Part shown: in pieces, positions 9,819 through 18,194 of the stretch
Layout of the letters: each line of letters begins with the position of its first letter
Position numbering within the stretch: the first letter of the stretch is position 1
From: Pedobacter nyackensis
GTDB lineage: Bacteria; Bacteroidota; Bacteroidia; Sphingobacteriales; Sphingobacteriaceae
NCBI RefSeq assembly: GCF_900176505.1
Contig: NZ_FWYB01000007.1
Location: forward strand, 227,407-291,406
DNA length: 64,000 bases
Reading direction: 5' to 3'
The notes under the pieces: model-generated
The model's database searches: none
Seen by the model: only the letters and a program-made list of their open reading frames with translations
What the model was told of the DNA's origin: nothing
Made by a program: the position numbers and the translations under genes

Positions 9819-10622
9819 ATGAAAAACGTATTGTACGCCCTCACACTCTCCATCCTTTTATTTGCATGTAAACAAAAAGAAGAACCTTTTGCAACCTATC
9901 AACCAAGGGTAATAACAGCCAATGAAAGATTTAATGAGTTTTACGAAGGAAAAGATAGCGTTTTCAGGATCTTTTCATTTAATCAGCATGAAGGAAATTC
10001 AGCTGAAGTAAAAGAAAAACTCTATGTAAAATTCAGAGATACGATTGTTCGCATTCAAATCAACAAAACCGATTCCAGTTCGGCAACTGATAAATTCGCT
10101 TTTGCACAATTCATCAACACTCAAAAAACAGCATTACTGGTTCAGATTGATGACAATTCCGAACTGCCGGCGCCATTTTATATCATTGCATTAAAAAACA
10201 ACAAGCCTGAGGTGGTTAGTCTTTACAGACCCTCAACAGGAAAAATGGATCTACGTTACACCACGGGTTTAAACAAAATCGGCAGAGGTGGTTACCTGAT
10301 CAACAATGATTTTTTCGTCAAAAATGTAAACGCTCAGGTTTATTTAATTAAAAGACAAAATCCGGAAGAGCGCATACAGGGTGAATTCGTTTTAAACTCG
10401 CCAGATAAATCGACTTTTGTATTCCTTACGCCGAAATCGTTTTACCAGGTACATTACCCGAGCGACGAAGTTCTTAATGAATCGCTTTCCAAATCAGTGT
10501 CACAGTCGGACATCGCTGACTGGATTAAAAACAACTTCGACTGGAAAAAAAACAAAAAAGGCATTGCTTTTTTAAGGTATGCTGACAGTGACAGAATTGT
10601 AGACATCAAGGAGTTCCAATAA
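9819..10622 (+). CDS. Putative lipoprotein, function unknown
   Basis: I start this gene at the ATG at 9819, giving 267 residues. From there the protein opens with a lipoprotein signal peptide (MKNVLYALTLSILLFACKQK, lipobox LFAC), and a consensus promoter sits just upstream. The frame stays open back to a GTG at 9651 but codes for nothing recognisable there. The mature protein is beta-rich and alternates short charged stretches. I recognise no domain. It is divergent from the ECF sigma gene and 69 bp upstream of the M3 peptidase gene, so co-transcription with the peptidase is possible. Expected location is the periplasmic face of the inner or outer membrane. Confidence 0.75.
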   Translation: MKNVLYALTLSILLFACKQKEEPFATYQPRVITANERFNEFYEGKDSVFRIFSFNQHEGNSAEVKEKLYVKFRDTIVRIQINKTDSSSATDKFAFAQFINTQKTALLVQIDDNSELPAPFYIIALKNNKPEVVSLYRPSTGKMDLRYTTGLNKIGRGGYLINNDFFVKNVNAQVYLIKRQNPEERIQGEFVLNSPDKSTFVFLTPKSFYQVHYPSDEVLNESLSKSVSQSDIADWIKNNFDWKKNKKGIAFLRYADSDRIVDIKEFQ

Positions 10623-10629
10623 AAGAACC

Positions 10630-10711
10630 AGGGATGGTTTCATCATGGCTAATCGGTACAAAATTTTGTACATTCGGTTAACAAAACTTATATGCTAATG
10701 AAACCATCCCT
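10630..10711 (+). promoter_or_regulatory. Nested inverted repeats overlapping the dcp-like start codon
   Basis: A 14-nt sequence at 10630-10643 (AGGGATGGTTTCAT) is perfectly complementary to 10698-10711 (ATGAAACCATCCCT), which contains the second in-frame ATG and first codons of the M3 peptidase. Between them lies a 16-bp perfect palindrome, GTACAAAATTTTGTAC, at 10656-10671. In RNA reading through from the upstream gene, the long stem would bury the start codon. Alternatively, the palindrome may be a protein-binding operator. The repeats are directly visible; the regulatory role is inference. Confidence 0.5.
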
Positions 10712-12842
10712 AAAACTACCTCTGGTAGCTATGCTGGCAATTTTTGCGTCTTGTGAAAACAGCAATAAGAAAACGGCATCCACAGATACCAGCATCACTG
10801 CCACTAACCCTTTCCTTAAAGAAAGCACCTTACCCTATCAGGTCCCTGATTTTGATCAGATCAAAGATGAAGACTTCAAACCGGCCATAGAGGAAGGGAT
10901 GAAGATTCATTTAGAGGAGATCAACAAAATTGCCGACAATCCGGAAGCACCAACATTTGAGAATACGCTTGTTGCCATGGAAAAAAGCGGACAAATGCTA
11001 ACCCGTGTAAATCAAGTATTTGATTTGCTCACCGGAGCCAACACCAATAAAGACTTACAAAAAATACAGGAAGAGCTGGCTCCCAAACAGGCCGCTCATA
11101 AAGATGCGATTTACCTGAACAGCAAATTATTTAGCCGAATTAAATCCATCTACGAAACAAGGGCAGAGCTTAAATTAGATGCCGAATCGAGCAAACTGAT
11201 TGAGTATTACCACCAGCAATTTGAATTGGCAGGGGCCAAACTATCAGATGAGGCTAAAACTGATCTAAAAAAACTGAATGAGCAGGAAGCTTCTTTAAAT
11301 GCTAAATTCGCGAACCAATTGCTTGCCGCAGGTAAATCGGGCGCATTGGTAGTAGATAAAGGTGCTGAGCTGGCCGGTTTGTCGACCGCCGAAATCACTG
11401 CCGCCGCTGAAGCAGCAAAGACAAACAAGCTGGAAGGAAAATGGTTGGTACCATTAAAAAACACAACACAACAACCGGCTTTACAGGCATTGTCCGACCG
11501 CAATACCCGTAAGAAATTATTTGAAGCTTCCTGGAATCGTACAGAGAAAGGCGACAGTACCGACACCCGTGTTACTATAGTTCAAATTGCTAAAATACGG
11601 GCAGAAAAAGCAAAACTAATGGGCTTCCAGAATTATGCAGCTTGGAAATTACAAGACCAGATGGCCAAAACTCCCGCAGCAGTAGAAGCTTTCTTTGCCA
11701 AGCTTGTACCTTCTGCAACGGCAAGAGCCAAATCTGAAGCCGTCGAAATTCAGGCTTTGATAGACCAGCAAAAAGGAGGCTTTAAATTGGAGCCTTATGA
11801 CTGGGATTATTATGCCGAGCAGGTACGCAAAGCGAAATACGACTTAAACGAGAATGAGATTAAGCCTTACTTTGAGCTCAACAATGTACTTAAAAACGGG
11901 GTGTTTTATGCTGCTACGCAGTTGTATGGCATCACCTTTAAAGAACGTACCGACCTGCCGGTCTACCATAAAGATATTAAGGTGTATGAATTGTTTGACA
12001 AAGACGGCAGCACCATTGGTTTGTTTTACTGTGATTTTTATAAACGCGACAACAAATCCGGCGGAGCCTGGATGACCAATGTGGTTAATCAGTCGAAATT
12101 ATTAGGTACAAAACCTGTCATCTTTAATGTATGTAATTTCGCAAAACCTGCAGGAGGTGCACCAGCGCTGATCAGCTTTGATGATGTGACTACCATGTTC
12201 CATGAATTCGGACATGCGCTGCATGGCTTTTTTGCTAACCAACAGTATCCAAGTCTTTCAGGCACCAACGTAGCCCGTGATTTTGTAGAGTTTCCTTCGC
12301 AATTTAACGAACACTGGGCTGTAAATCCACAGGTGTTTAAAAACTATGCTATTCATTACAGCACCGGGCAGCCAATGCCACAAGTATTGGTTGATAAAAT
12401 AAAGAAAGCTGCTAATTTTAATCAGGGGTTTGCTTTAACAGAAGTTTTGGCTGCTGCCGCACTGGATATGCAATGGCATAAACTCCCGGCAACTGCACCT
12501 TTACAGGATGCGGACAAATTTGAGACCTCAGCTTTGCAAAAAACGGGTTTAGGTTTATCTTATGTACCACCACGCTATCGTTCCAGCTACTTCCTGCACA
12601 TCTGGGGGAATGGTTATGCTGCCGGTTATTATGCTTACCTGTGGACAGAAATGTTAGACCATGATGCCTTCTCCTGGTTTGAAGAAAATGGTGGTCTTAC
12701 CAGGACCAATGGTCAGCGTTTCCGCGATATGATTCTTTCCCGTGGCAACACTGAAGATTATGGCAAAATGTTCCGCGATTTCCGCGGCCATGATCCGAAC
12801 ATAAAAGCCATGCAGAAATACCGTGGTTTACCACAAAATTAA
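10692..12842 (+). CDS. M3-family metallopeptidase (peptidyl-dipeptidase Dcp/oligopeptidase A-like lipoprotein)
   Basis: This 716-residue zinc peptidase carries the M3 signature FHEFGHALHG, with zinc ligands H504 and H508 and catalytic E505. The family's third zinc ligand (Glu) should lie 20-30 residues later, in the DFVEFPSQFNEHW region. The N-terminus is a lipoprotein signal (lipobox FASC, Cys21), so the enzyme acts in the envelope, unlike cytoplasmic E. coli Dcp. It cleaves dipeptides or short peptides. ATGs at 10692 and 10698 are both possible starts; the second lies in a leader hairpin. A strong terminator follows directly. Confidence 0.94.
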   Translation: MLMKPSLKLPLVAMLAIFASCENSNKKTASTDTSITATNPFLKESTLPYQVPDFDQIKDEDFKPAIEEGMKIHLEEINKIADNPEAPTFENTLVAMEKSGQMLTRVNQVFDLLTGANTNKDLQKIQEELAPKQAAHKDAIYLNSKLFSRIKSIYETRAELKLDAESSKLIEYYHQQFELAGAKLSDEAKTDLKKLNEQEASLNAKFANQLLAAGKSGALVVDKGAELAGLSTAEITAAAEAAKTNKLEGKWLVPLKNTTQQPALQALSDRNTRKKLFEASWNRTEKGDSTDTRVTIVQIAKIRAEKAKLMGFQNYAAWKLQDQMAKTPAAVEAFFAKLVPSATARAKSEAVEIQALIDQQKGGFKLEPYDWDYYAEQVRKAKYDLNENEIKPYFELNNVLKNGVFYAATQLYGITFKERTDLPVYHKDIKVYELFDKDGSTIGLFYCDFYKRDNKSGGAWMTNVVNQSKLLGTKPVIFNVCNFAKPAGGAPALISFDDVTTMFHEFGHALHGFFANQQYPSLSGTNVARDFVEFPSQFNEHWAVNPQVFKNYAIHYSTGQPMPQVLVDKIKKAANFNQGFALTEVLAAAALDMQWHKLPATAPLQDADKFETSALQKTGLGLSYVPPRYRSSYFLHIWGNGYAAGYYAYLWTEMLDHDAFSWFEENGGLTRTNGQRFRDMILSRGNTEDYGKMFRDFRGHDPNIKAMQKYRGLPQN

Positions 12843-12845
12843 ATA

Positions 12846-12878
12846 AACAAAGCCCCGGAAATTTTCCGGGGCTTTGTT
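12846..12878. terminator. Bidirectional rho-independent terminator
   Basis: A 16-bp perfect stem (12846-12861 with 12863-12878, core GCCCCGGAAA) has A-rich and T-rich flanks on the two sides. It lies between the converging M3 peptidase gene (stop 12842, plus) and the Rieske gene (stop 12883, minus), so it can end both transcripts. Confidence 0.92.
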
Positions 12879-12882
12879 GTTA

Positions 12883-13338
12883 CTATACGATTGTTGCTGT
12901 TACCTTGGTTCCGCTTACTGCTGTTGCATAAATTTTTAATGCCCGGGTACTGCCGGTAGAGTTTTGTGGTCCCTGAAGTACTGCACCAGCTGTACTGTAT
13001 TCGGAGGAATGAAGCTGGCATTGGATTCGGCTGTTGGTTTGCTTCCATACCAGCGTTCCTCCTTGATGTGGACAAATAGCTTCTGTAGCTACAAAAGACG
13101 CAGGTACGTTGCCTGTTGCAACTCTAAAAAACAACACTCCGTTTGCAGTGGCCTGATCGCCAATTGCTACAAGCTGAGATAAATCAACTGTTGCGGTACT
13201 GCCACCTGTAGGAGGATTAGTTTTACCTGGGTCGGGTGTATCTGCCCCGCCCCCTTTTCCACAGCCAGACATACAAGATCCTGTGCATAGCAATGCCACC
13301 CCAAGTCCTAAGGACTTGATAAATTCGTCACGTTCCAT
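12883..13338 (-). CDS. Rieske [2Fe-2S] domain lipoprotein
   Basis: The 151-residue protein has a hydrophobic export signal with Cys22 and Cys26 in lipobox-like contexts (TGSC, MSGC). A Gly/Pro/Thr-rich linker follows, then a Rieske fold with the full ligand set: C89 and H91 (CPHQGG) and C107 and H110 (CQLHSSEYS). It should carry a 2Fe-2S cluster and act in electron transfer outside the cytoplasm. No oxygenase or cytochrome b partner is next to it. It is the last gene of a five-gene unit behind an ECF sigma factor, 18 bp downstream of the DUF5777-like gene. Confidence 0.92.
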   Translation of the reverse strand: MERDEFIKSLGLGVALLCTGSCMSGCGKGGGADTPDPGKTNPPTGGSTATVDLSQLVAIGDQATANGVLFFRVATGNVPASFVATEAICPHQGGTLVWKQTNSRIQCQLHSSEYSTAGAVLQGPQNSTGSTRALKIYATAVSGTKVTATIV

Positions 13339-13356
13339 AATTTTTAAATTTTAGTT

Positions 13357-14295
13357 TTAGTAAATTTTAGATGCTTTATCCGGGTCTTTATTTTTTGATT
13401 TAAACAGGGTAAAGTTTCTGGAAATGGTAAAACCAAATCGAACACCTCCATCACCCCAGTTCTTTTTGGTACCGGGAATAAAGTTGTTTTCCAGAATATA
13501 TTCGGAATTCATAAAGTTCAGAGAAAAAATGTGGCCACCCGTTTCAATCTCAAGGCCAACACCCAATGGGTTATAATAAGCCTGTGAAAGATCTGTTGGT
13601 CGTGATAAACCGTTAACCAAGGTGTAATCGGCTACGAAAGACAACCTTTTGGTTAACTTCATCCTACCGGCAAAACCAATAGAGAAAAGGTTTTCAGGAT
13701 CTCTACTTTCCGAGGTGTTCTTACGCATCAGCAAACCAGGCATTGCTTGCAATGAAAGTCTGGAAGAGATTTTTCTCGAAATAAGCGCCTGAAAAAAATA
13801 AGAAAACCGGTTTGAATAAGTAGCGAATTCACTATCAGTAAATGGTTCCCGGGCTACCAGGCCCAGTTGCGCAAACATCGTTAAGTTAACCGGCATGGCT
13901 CCATCACTTTTTTGTTTCAGCAATTTATACTTACCCGAGAAATTAAAAAGTTCATCCTGCTTACTTCTTCCAACGGCAACTGTAAAATCATCTGTAACAC
14001 CATAATCCAGACCAATAAAAAGATCAGAGGCTACATCGAGTCCGTATAAGGTATGCGCATTACCAAACCGGCCACCGATATCTCCAAAATGATGGCGGAT
14101 TCTTAAGTCAAGGTCGTGCTTTTTCTGCGTTTCAGTGGAATGAGACAATACCACACGGGTGGATTTAAATACAGCATCCACTTTTGTGTCGGCCTTACCA
14201 CTATCCAATGTCCTCAACAAAGAATCCGCATTTTGCGCAAATCCCTGCGTTAAAAAAATTGAAAAGGCAATTACCAATAAACCGGTCGTTTTCAT
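13357..14295 (-). CDS. DUF5777-like outer-membrane beta-barrel protein
   Basis: This 312-residue protein has a signal peptide ending GFAQ (about residue 21). Alternating beta strands follow with motifs I associate with DUF5777: RIRHHFGDIGG, a central LGLDVASDLFIGLDYGVTDDF-like stretch at about residues 103-125, and VGRSKQDELFN. This suggests an outer-membrane barrel of about 12 strands. Function is unknown. It lies between the YceI gene (7 bp upstream) and the Rieske gene (18 bp downstream). That spacing suggests a shared transcript and a shared role, perhaps in envelope redox or lipid/quinone handling; the role is inference. Confidence 0.75.
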   Translation of the reverse strand: MKTTGLLVIAFSIFLTQGFAQNADSLLRTLDSGKADTKVDAVFKSTRVVLSHSTETQKKHDLDLRIRHHFGDIGGRFGNAHTLYGLDVASDLFIGLDYGVTDDFTVAVGRSKQDELFNFSGKYKLLKQKSDGAMPVNLTMFAQLGLVAREPFTDSEFATYSNRFSYFFQALISRKISSRLSLQAMPGLLMRKNTSESRDPENLFSIGFAGRMKLTKRLSFVADYTLVNGLSRPTDLSQAYYNPLGVGLEIETGGHIFSLNFMNSEYILENNFIPGTKKNWGDGGVRFGFTISRNFTLFKSKNKDPDKASKIY

Positions 14296-14302
14296 ATTTC
14301 CG

Positions 14303-14863
14303 CTATTTTAGAAGGTTAAGTTTTCCGTCAACTTTTACACTGATCACCTCCGCAATCTTAGTGATCACCAGTTTGGGTATTTTAATTTTATGATCAACAC
14401 AGGCTACTTTAAATTCTGTAAAGATTTGCAGCACCCCATCGCCTATGGTCAGTTTACCGGGTATAGTGCGTACTTTGTCCACCCCATGAATGGACAGTGT
14501 TCCAGTCACTGTAACATTATATTCACCTGCTTTACTGAAGTCGATATCCTGGTCTATTGTTCCTTTAAATTTTGCCTGCGGATACTTGTCACTTTCCATG
14601 TAGTTTTCATTAAAGTGTTCCTGCATTAATTTCCGGTCGAATGTTAAACTCTTTATAGGGATCTGAACCACCACCTCTTTCGTTTTACTTATGATTGCTG
14701 CGGTACCATTTACGCTTACGGCTCTGATGTCTTCAATAGGTGTGGAAGAAAATATAGCTGCTTTAACATTTCGGCCAACATAGCTTTGTGCGCTTGCACT
14801 TAGCTGAATCAGCATAAATGAGGTGCAGAAAAGGATTTTAATTGAATTTTTTGCCCAGATCAT
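14303..14863 (-). CDS. YceI-family periplasmic protein
   Basis: The 186-residue protein has a signal peptide (ending SASAQ, about residue 26) and a YceI-like fold with the typical MESDKYPQAKFKG and GTLSIHGVDK motifs. YceI proteins are lipocalin-like and bind isoprenoid or fatty-acyl ligands such as polyprenyl chains. Its first 26 nt overlap the end of the anti-sigma/barrel gene, so translation of the two is coupled. Downstream come the DUF5777-like and Rieske genes. Confidence 0.87.
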   Translation of the reverse strand: MIWAKNSIKILFCTSFMLIQLSASAQSYVGRNVKAAIFSSTPIEDIRAVSVNGTAAIISKTKEVVVQIPIKSLTFDRKLMQEHFNENYMESDKYPQAKFKGTIDQDIDFSKAGEYNVTVTGTLSIHGVDKVRTIPGKLTIGDGVLQIFTEFKVACVDHKIKIPKLVITKIAEVISVKVDGKLNLLK

Positions 14864-16070
14864 AACGTAGTTTTAAGGAAACGCCACTTGATTTCAGATT
14901 TACTCTACCTTCGCCAACACCTGTCAGCGGTATTTTTACAAAGGGCTCAAGCCCCAGTTTGAATTTTTCCTTTTTAAGCTTCACATAGTAAGTAGCAGAA
15001 AGATCGACCACCCCAAAATAATGTTGGTTTTTACCACTGAAGTGCTGTACCCTATCTTTAAAGCCCGACTCAGCTGTATAGCTGAAGGTATAATCCTCAC
15101 TAAGCATGATATAACTAGACATACCCGCGTTGATATCAATACTTTTCCGATGGTCTTCCATTATACGATAAGAAGCGATTAAAGGAATTTCCAACACGGC
15201 ACAGGAAGCATCTATCTCAGAAACGATTGCCTTTATTTTCGGATTTCTAAAGCTGTACTCATAACTATCTGCGCCATAATCCTTCACACTATACTTTAGT
15301 CCGGTTTGTAGGCTAATCCTTTTAAAAAGGCCTATACTAACACCTATACCTCCGCTGAAGCCTGTTTTTCCACCTACCATCGCTCCAGTGGAATTGAACT
15401 CCGGACCAACACTTAATGATAAACTTATGGGCAGCGGACTACGACGTTTTGCTTTTTGCTTTTTTACTACCGATGCAATTGCTGTTGCTGCAACATCTGA
15501 TCCGGAAAGTGCCGTAACAGTTGAATCAGCTTTAAGCTGAGGTGTAGATTGAACCAATACATTATCTGATGTGCTGTCGATATTTTTATCAGTTACAAGA
15601 GCCGAAGGGTGCTGTGGGCTTTGTATCTCCCCATCCTTCCTCAACACGTCTTGCTTCAACACGTCTTGTTTTGATACACCTTGTCCCCCCCTATATCTAG
15701 CGACTACAAAAACATTCGTTTTTTTCATTTCCACCACAGCACGATCAACATCAACTTTAACAATTTCAGTATCAATCCTGGTCATAACTGGCCGACTTGT
15801 TTCCGGAACCTGTATAACCGGAACCGACTTATTTTTATTAACTATTGCCACCTGAGTCTTAACTGCATCTTTATCCAAAAGCATAAAACCTCCAAAACCA
15901 ATTAAAAGCAATAAACATAAGGCGCCCGCCTTTCTGAAAAACACCACCCGGTCCCTCCTGTTCAGTTTCTGCTCCATTTTATCCCATGCCGCTTCCTCAA
16001 ACTGAGGATCAGCATCGAATACCTTTTTTCTAAAGGTGGCATCAAACTCGTTATCGTTCAATTCCGTCAT
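14838..16070 (-). CDS. Putative dual-membrane-spanning anti-sigma factor (Dma-like)
   Basis: This 410-residue protein has three parts. Residues 1-45 are charged and cytoplasmic, with an anti-sigma-like helix (FEEAAWDKMEQKLNRRDR). Residues 48-65 are one transmembrane helix (AGALCLLLLIGFGGFMLL). Residues 66-205 are a low-complexity, Val/Lys/Ser/Thr-rich linker containing a short tandem QDVLK repeat. Residues 210-410 form an eight-strand PorT-like beta-barrel. There is no cleavable signal peptide. This layout matches the dual-membrane-spanning anti-sigma factors (Dma) described in Bacteroides thetaiotaomicron, which link the outer membrane to a cytoplasmic ECF sigma factor. Here the ECF gene lies 6 bp upstream. 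Sigma binding is inferred from position and architecture. Confidence 0.75.
   Translation of the reverse strand: MTELNDNEFDATFRKKVFDADPQFEEAAWDKMEQKLNRRDRVVFFRKAGALCLLLLIGFGGFMLLDKDAVKTQVAIVNKNKSVPVIQVPETSRPVMTRIDTEIVKVDVDRAVVEMKKTNVFVVARYRGGQGVSKQDVLKQDVLRKDGEIQSPQHPSALVTDKNIDSTSDNVLVQSTPQLKADSTVTALSGSDVAATAIASVVKKQKAKRRSPLPISLSLSVGPEFNSTGAMVGGKTGFSGGIGVSIGLFKRISLQTGLKYSVKDYGADSYEYSFRNPKIKAIVSEIDASCAVLEIPLIASYRIMEDHRKSIDINAGMSSYIMLSEDYTFSYTAESGFKDRVQHFSGKNQHYFGVVDLSATYYVKLKKEKFKLGLEPFVKIPLTGVGEGRVNLKSSGVSLKLRYDLGKKFN
15641..15668 (-). repeat. 15-bp in-frame tandem repeat in the anti-sigma linker
   Basis: The 13-nt sequence TCAACACGTCTTG occurs at 15641-15653 and 15656-15668, a period of 15 bp, with a decayed third copy after it. 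In protein it gives QDVLKQDVL in the periplasmic linker. Because the period is five codons, copy-number change would alter linker length without a frameshift. Confidence 0.7.
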
Positions 16071-16076
16071 GGTGTT

Positions 16077-16628
16077 TTATATATTAATATTTTGATTCGA
16101 TGTAGCGTTTATCATTTTCTTTAACTGCTCCCGTGCTTTAAATAAATTCGACTTAGATGTTCCTACTGAAATTGAGAGCATCGATGATATTTCTTCATGC
16201 GAATACCCATCAATTGCGAATAGGTTAAATACGGTTCTATAAGCAACAGACAGCTTTTGCACCAGCTTAATCAGGTCTTCATAATGGATATGGGAAAGTA
16301 TACTTTCTTTATCCTCCATTTCGTGCTTTGCATTTAACTCTTCCATTTCAAGACGCTTAATTTGCTTTCTATAATGATCTATCGATGTATTGATCATTAT
16401 TGTACTTAGCCAGGATTTAAATGGCCTTGTTTCTTCATATTTATGAATATGGATAAAGACCCGCATGAACCCATCATTTACAAGTTCTATAGCCTCTTCT
16501 TTATCTTTTGCGTAACGAACACACATCCGCATAGCATAGCTATAAAAGATCTGGTAAAGTCCTTTCTGACATTTCCTATCTTTTTTCTTACAACCGGCTA
16601 TTAATTCCTGAATGATTAGCTCGTTCAC
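16077..16628 (-). CDS. ECF RNA polymerase sigma factor
   Basis: A 183-residue group IV sigma factor. Region 2 (IFYSYAMRMCVRYAKDKEEAIELVNDGFMRVF) and region 4 (LSVAYRTVFNLFAIDGYSHEEISSMLSISVGTSKSNLFKARE) are clear. The start is a GTG at 16628; the next in-frame ATG lies well inside region 2, so GTG is preferred. It is the first gene of the unit that continues with the barrel-fused anti-sigma factor, YceI, DUF5777-like and Rieske genes. It probably activates its own operon. Confidence 0.92.
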   Translation of the reverse strand: MNELIIQELIAGCKKKDRKCQKGLYQIFYSYAMRMCVRYAKDKEEAIELVNDGFMRVFIHIHKYEETRPFKSWLSTIMINTSIDHYRKQIKRLEMEELNAKHEMEDKESILSHIHYEDLIKLVQKLSVAYRTVFNLFAIDGYSHEEISSMLSISVGTSKSNLFKAREQLKKMINATSNQNINI

Positions 16629-16719
16629 GTAAAATTTTTAATTCATCTATACTTACAGGTACGCAGAGTTGCGTGCAAAGGTTGCCTGCACAATGAAATT
16701 AATAAAAATAAATACAATG

Positions 16720-17469
16720 TTAGCGGAGTTTCGTACTTAGCTCCTTAGCTTTATCATAATTGGTGCTTCCCTGTGGGATTTTCGACAGCCATGATAAGGC
16801 TTGGGAATTATCTTTCTGTTTGACATAGCTTAAAGCAATGTAATAGGCAGCATCAAACTTGAATACAGATTCACCATCATATAACTTGCTGAGTACCGCT
16901 CTTGCCTCATCCCCTTTTCCGGTTTCTATAAGCGTTATGCCGTAATAATATGCGGCTAATGAATTAGCTTGTTCTTGTTTGTATACTTCCTGAAGTAATT
17001 TTTCGGCCGAGGCATAGTCATGGGCATTGTAAAAATCAGCAGCTTTTTCTAACGTATTTTGCCCATTATCAGAACGTTCTACAACAGACATCTCCTTGCT
17101 GATGGTGTATTTTTCGTATAAGTTGGCAGACCATGGCGCCCATACCAATAGGCCAATGATTAAAACAGCTGCCACACTTAGCCATTTTATATAAGGTTGC
17201 AACGAGACAACGCGTGGTGATGGCTGTTCTGTAGCTTCATTTTTAAAATGCTGCTTACCTAAAGTAGCTAATGTAGCTGCCACCTGTTGATCGGTCTCGT
17301 CGGGTGCAATGTTCATCTTTAACGATTGATGAACATTTATATAATAAGCTTTCAGTTCCTGAAGTTCAGCATCTGACTGCAATAAAGTTTCAAACTCTTG
17401 CTTTTCCTGAGGCTCCATATCACCTTCAAGGTAACGGGCTACAGTTAATAATTTCTCCTCGTTCATCAT
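16720..17469 (-). CDS. Membrane anti-sigma-like protein with periplasmic TPRs
   Basis: The 249-residue protein has a cytoplasmic N-terminal part (about 1-90) with the anti-sigma-like pattern VARYLEGDMEPQEKQEFE. One transmembrane helix lies at about 96-112 (WLSVAAVLIIGLLVWAPW), and a periplasmic region of tetratricopeptide repeats covers about 135-249 (EKAADFYNAHDYASAEKLL, QKDNSQALSWL). The start overlaps the stop of the upstream ECF sigma gene by one base (TAATG), so the pair is translationally coupled. By position it should hold that sigma factor, with the TPRs sensing an envelope protein. No zinc-binding HXXXCXXC motif is seen. Confidence 0.82.
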   Translation of the reverse strand: MMNEEKLLTVARYLEGDMEPQEKQEFETLLQSDAELQELKAYYINVHQSLKMNIAPDETDQQVAATLATLGKQHFKNEATEQPSPRVVSLQPYIKWLSVAAVLIIGLLVWAPWSANLYEKYTISKEMSVVERSDNGQNTLEKAADFYNAHDYASAEKLLQEVYKQEQANSLAAYYYGITLIETGKGDEARAVLSKLYDGESVFKFDAAYYIALSYVKQKDNSQALSWLSKIPQGSTNYDKAKELSTKLR

Positions 17470-18038
17470 TATTCTTCCGTTTTATCAGATTGAACCATTT
17501 TTATCAGAGATGCCATGCATTCAGATTTCTTTTTTCTCAGGTAGCCATAGGTAACACCAAGTGCTTCGGCAACTTTTTCCTGTGCCTCGCCCTTCATGCT
17601 CCAGGAAATTATCTCCTTACATCGTTCGCCTAATTTTTCGAAGGCTGCAAAAAATAATTTCGACTGTGCTTCCTGCTTTTCCAGATCATCTGCATTTGCA
17701 AAAGTATCTTCTCCAATATGTAATAAATCTTCCTCCTTATTTGTTACCGGTAGAATTGATCTTTTTTTTATTTCATTTAACCACTTACGCTTGCAGATCA
17801 ATAAGATATAGGGCTCAAATGGGCACGTAAGCTCCAGCGATTTATATTTTGCCTGACGATATACTTCCATCAGGGACTCCTGAAATATATCAGCGGCATC
17901 ATCTTCACTGCCATTATTGAATACAATCCAGGACTTGACCTTAGCGGCACAACGCTTATAGATTTCGTTAATGATCGCAGCGTCATTATTTACCAGTCCG
18001 ACGATGTAACGCTGGTCTGCATGTATCTTTTTAGCCAT
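17469..18038 (-). CDS. ECF RNA polymerase sigma factor
   Basis: I start at the ATG at 18038 (MAKKIHADQRYI), giving 189 residues. A longer frame to 18140 is possible but adds residues unlike the family. Region 2 (INEIYKRCAAKVKSWI..DDAADIFQESLMEVYR) and region 4 with helix-turn-helix (CKEIISWSMKGEAQEKVAEALGVTYGYLRKKKSECM) are visible. It is coupled to the downstream TPR anti-sigma gene and divergent from a lipoprotein gene at 18195. A PKD-barrel and CHAT-protein pair lies beyond that. Confidence 0.9.
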   Translation of the reverse strand: MAKKIHADQRYIVGLVNNDAAIINEIYKRCAAKVKSWIVFNNGSEDDAADIFQESLMEVYRQAKYKSLELTCPFEPYILLICKRKWLNEIKKRSILPVTNKEEDLLHIGEDTFANADDLEKQEAQSKLFFAAFEKLGERCKEIISWSMKGEAQEKVAEALGVTYGYLRKKKSECMASLIKMVQSDKTEE

Positions 18039-18194
18039 TAGTGGATTTGTAATGAAGCATGTGACTGCTAATTTAATTTTTTTTCGGAACAAGGGGGTAA
18101 CATTTTTTCGAAGCCATTGATATCTATTCGAATCACCCAATGGCGAACGCTGAAAAGCCTTAAATAGAGTAAGCGAATTTTAAAACGAAACAAC

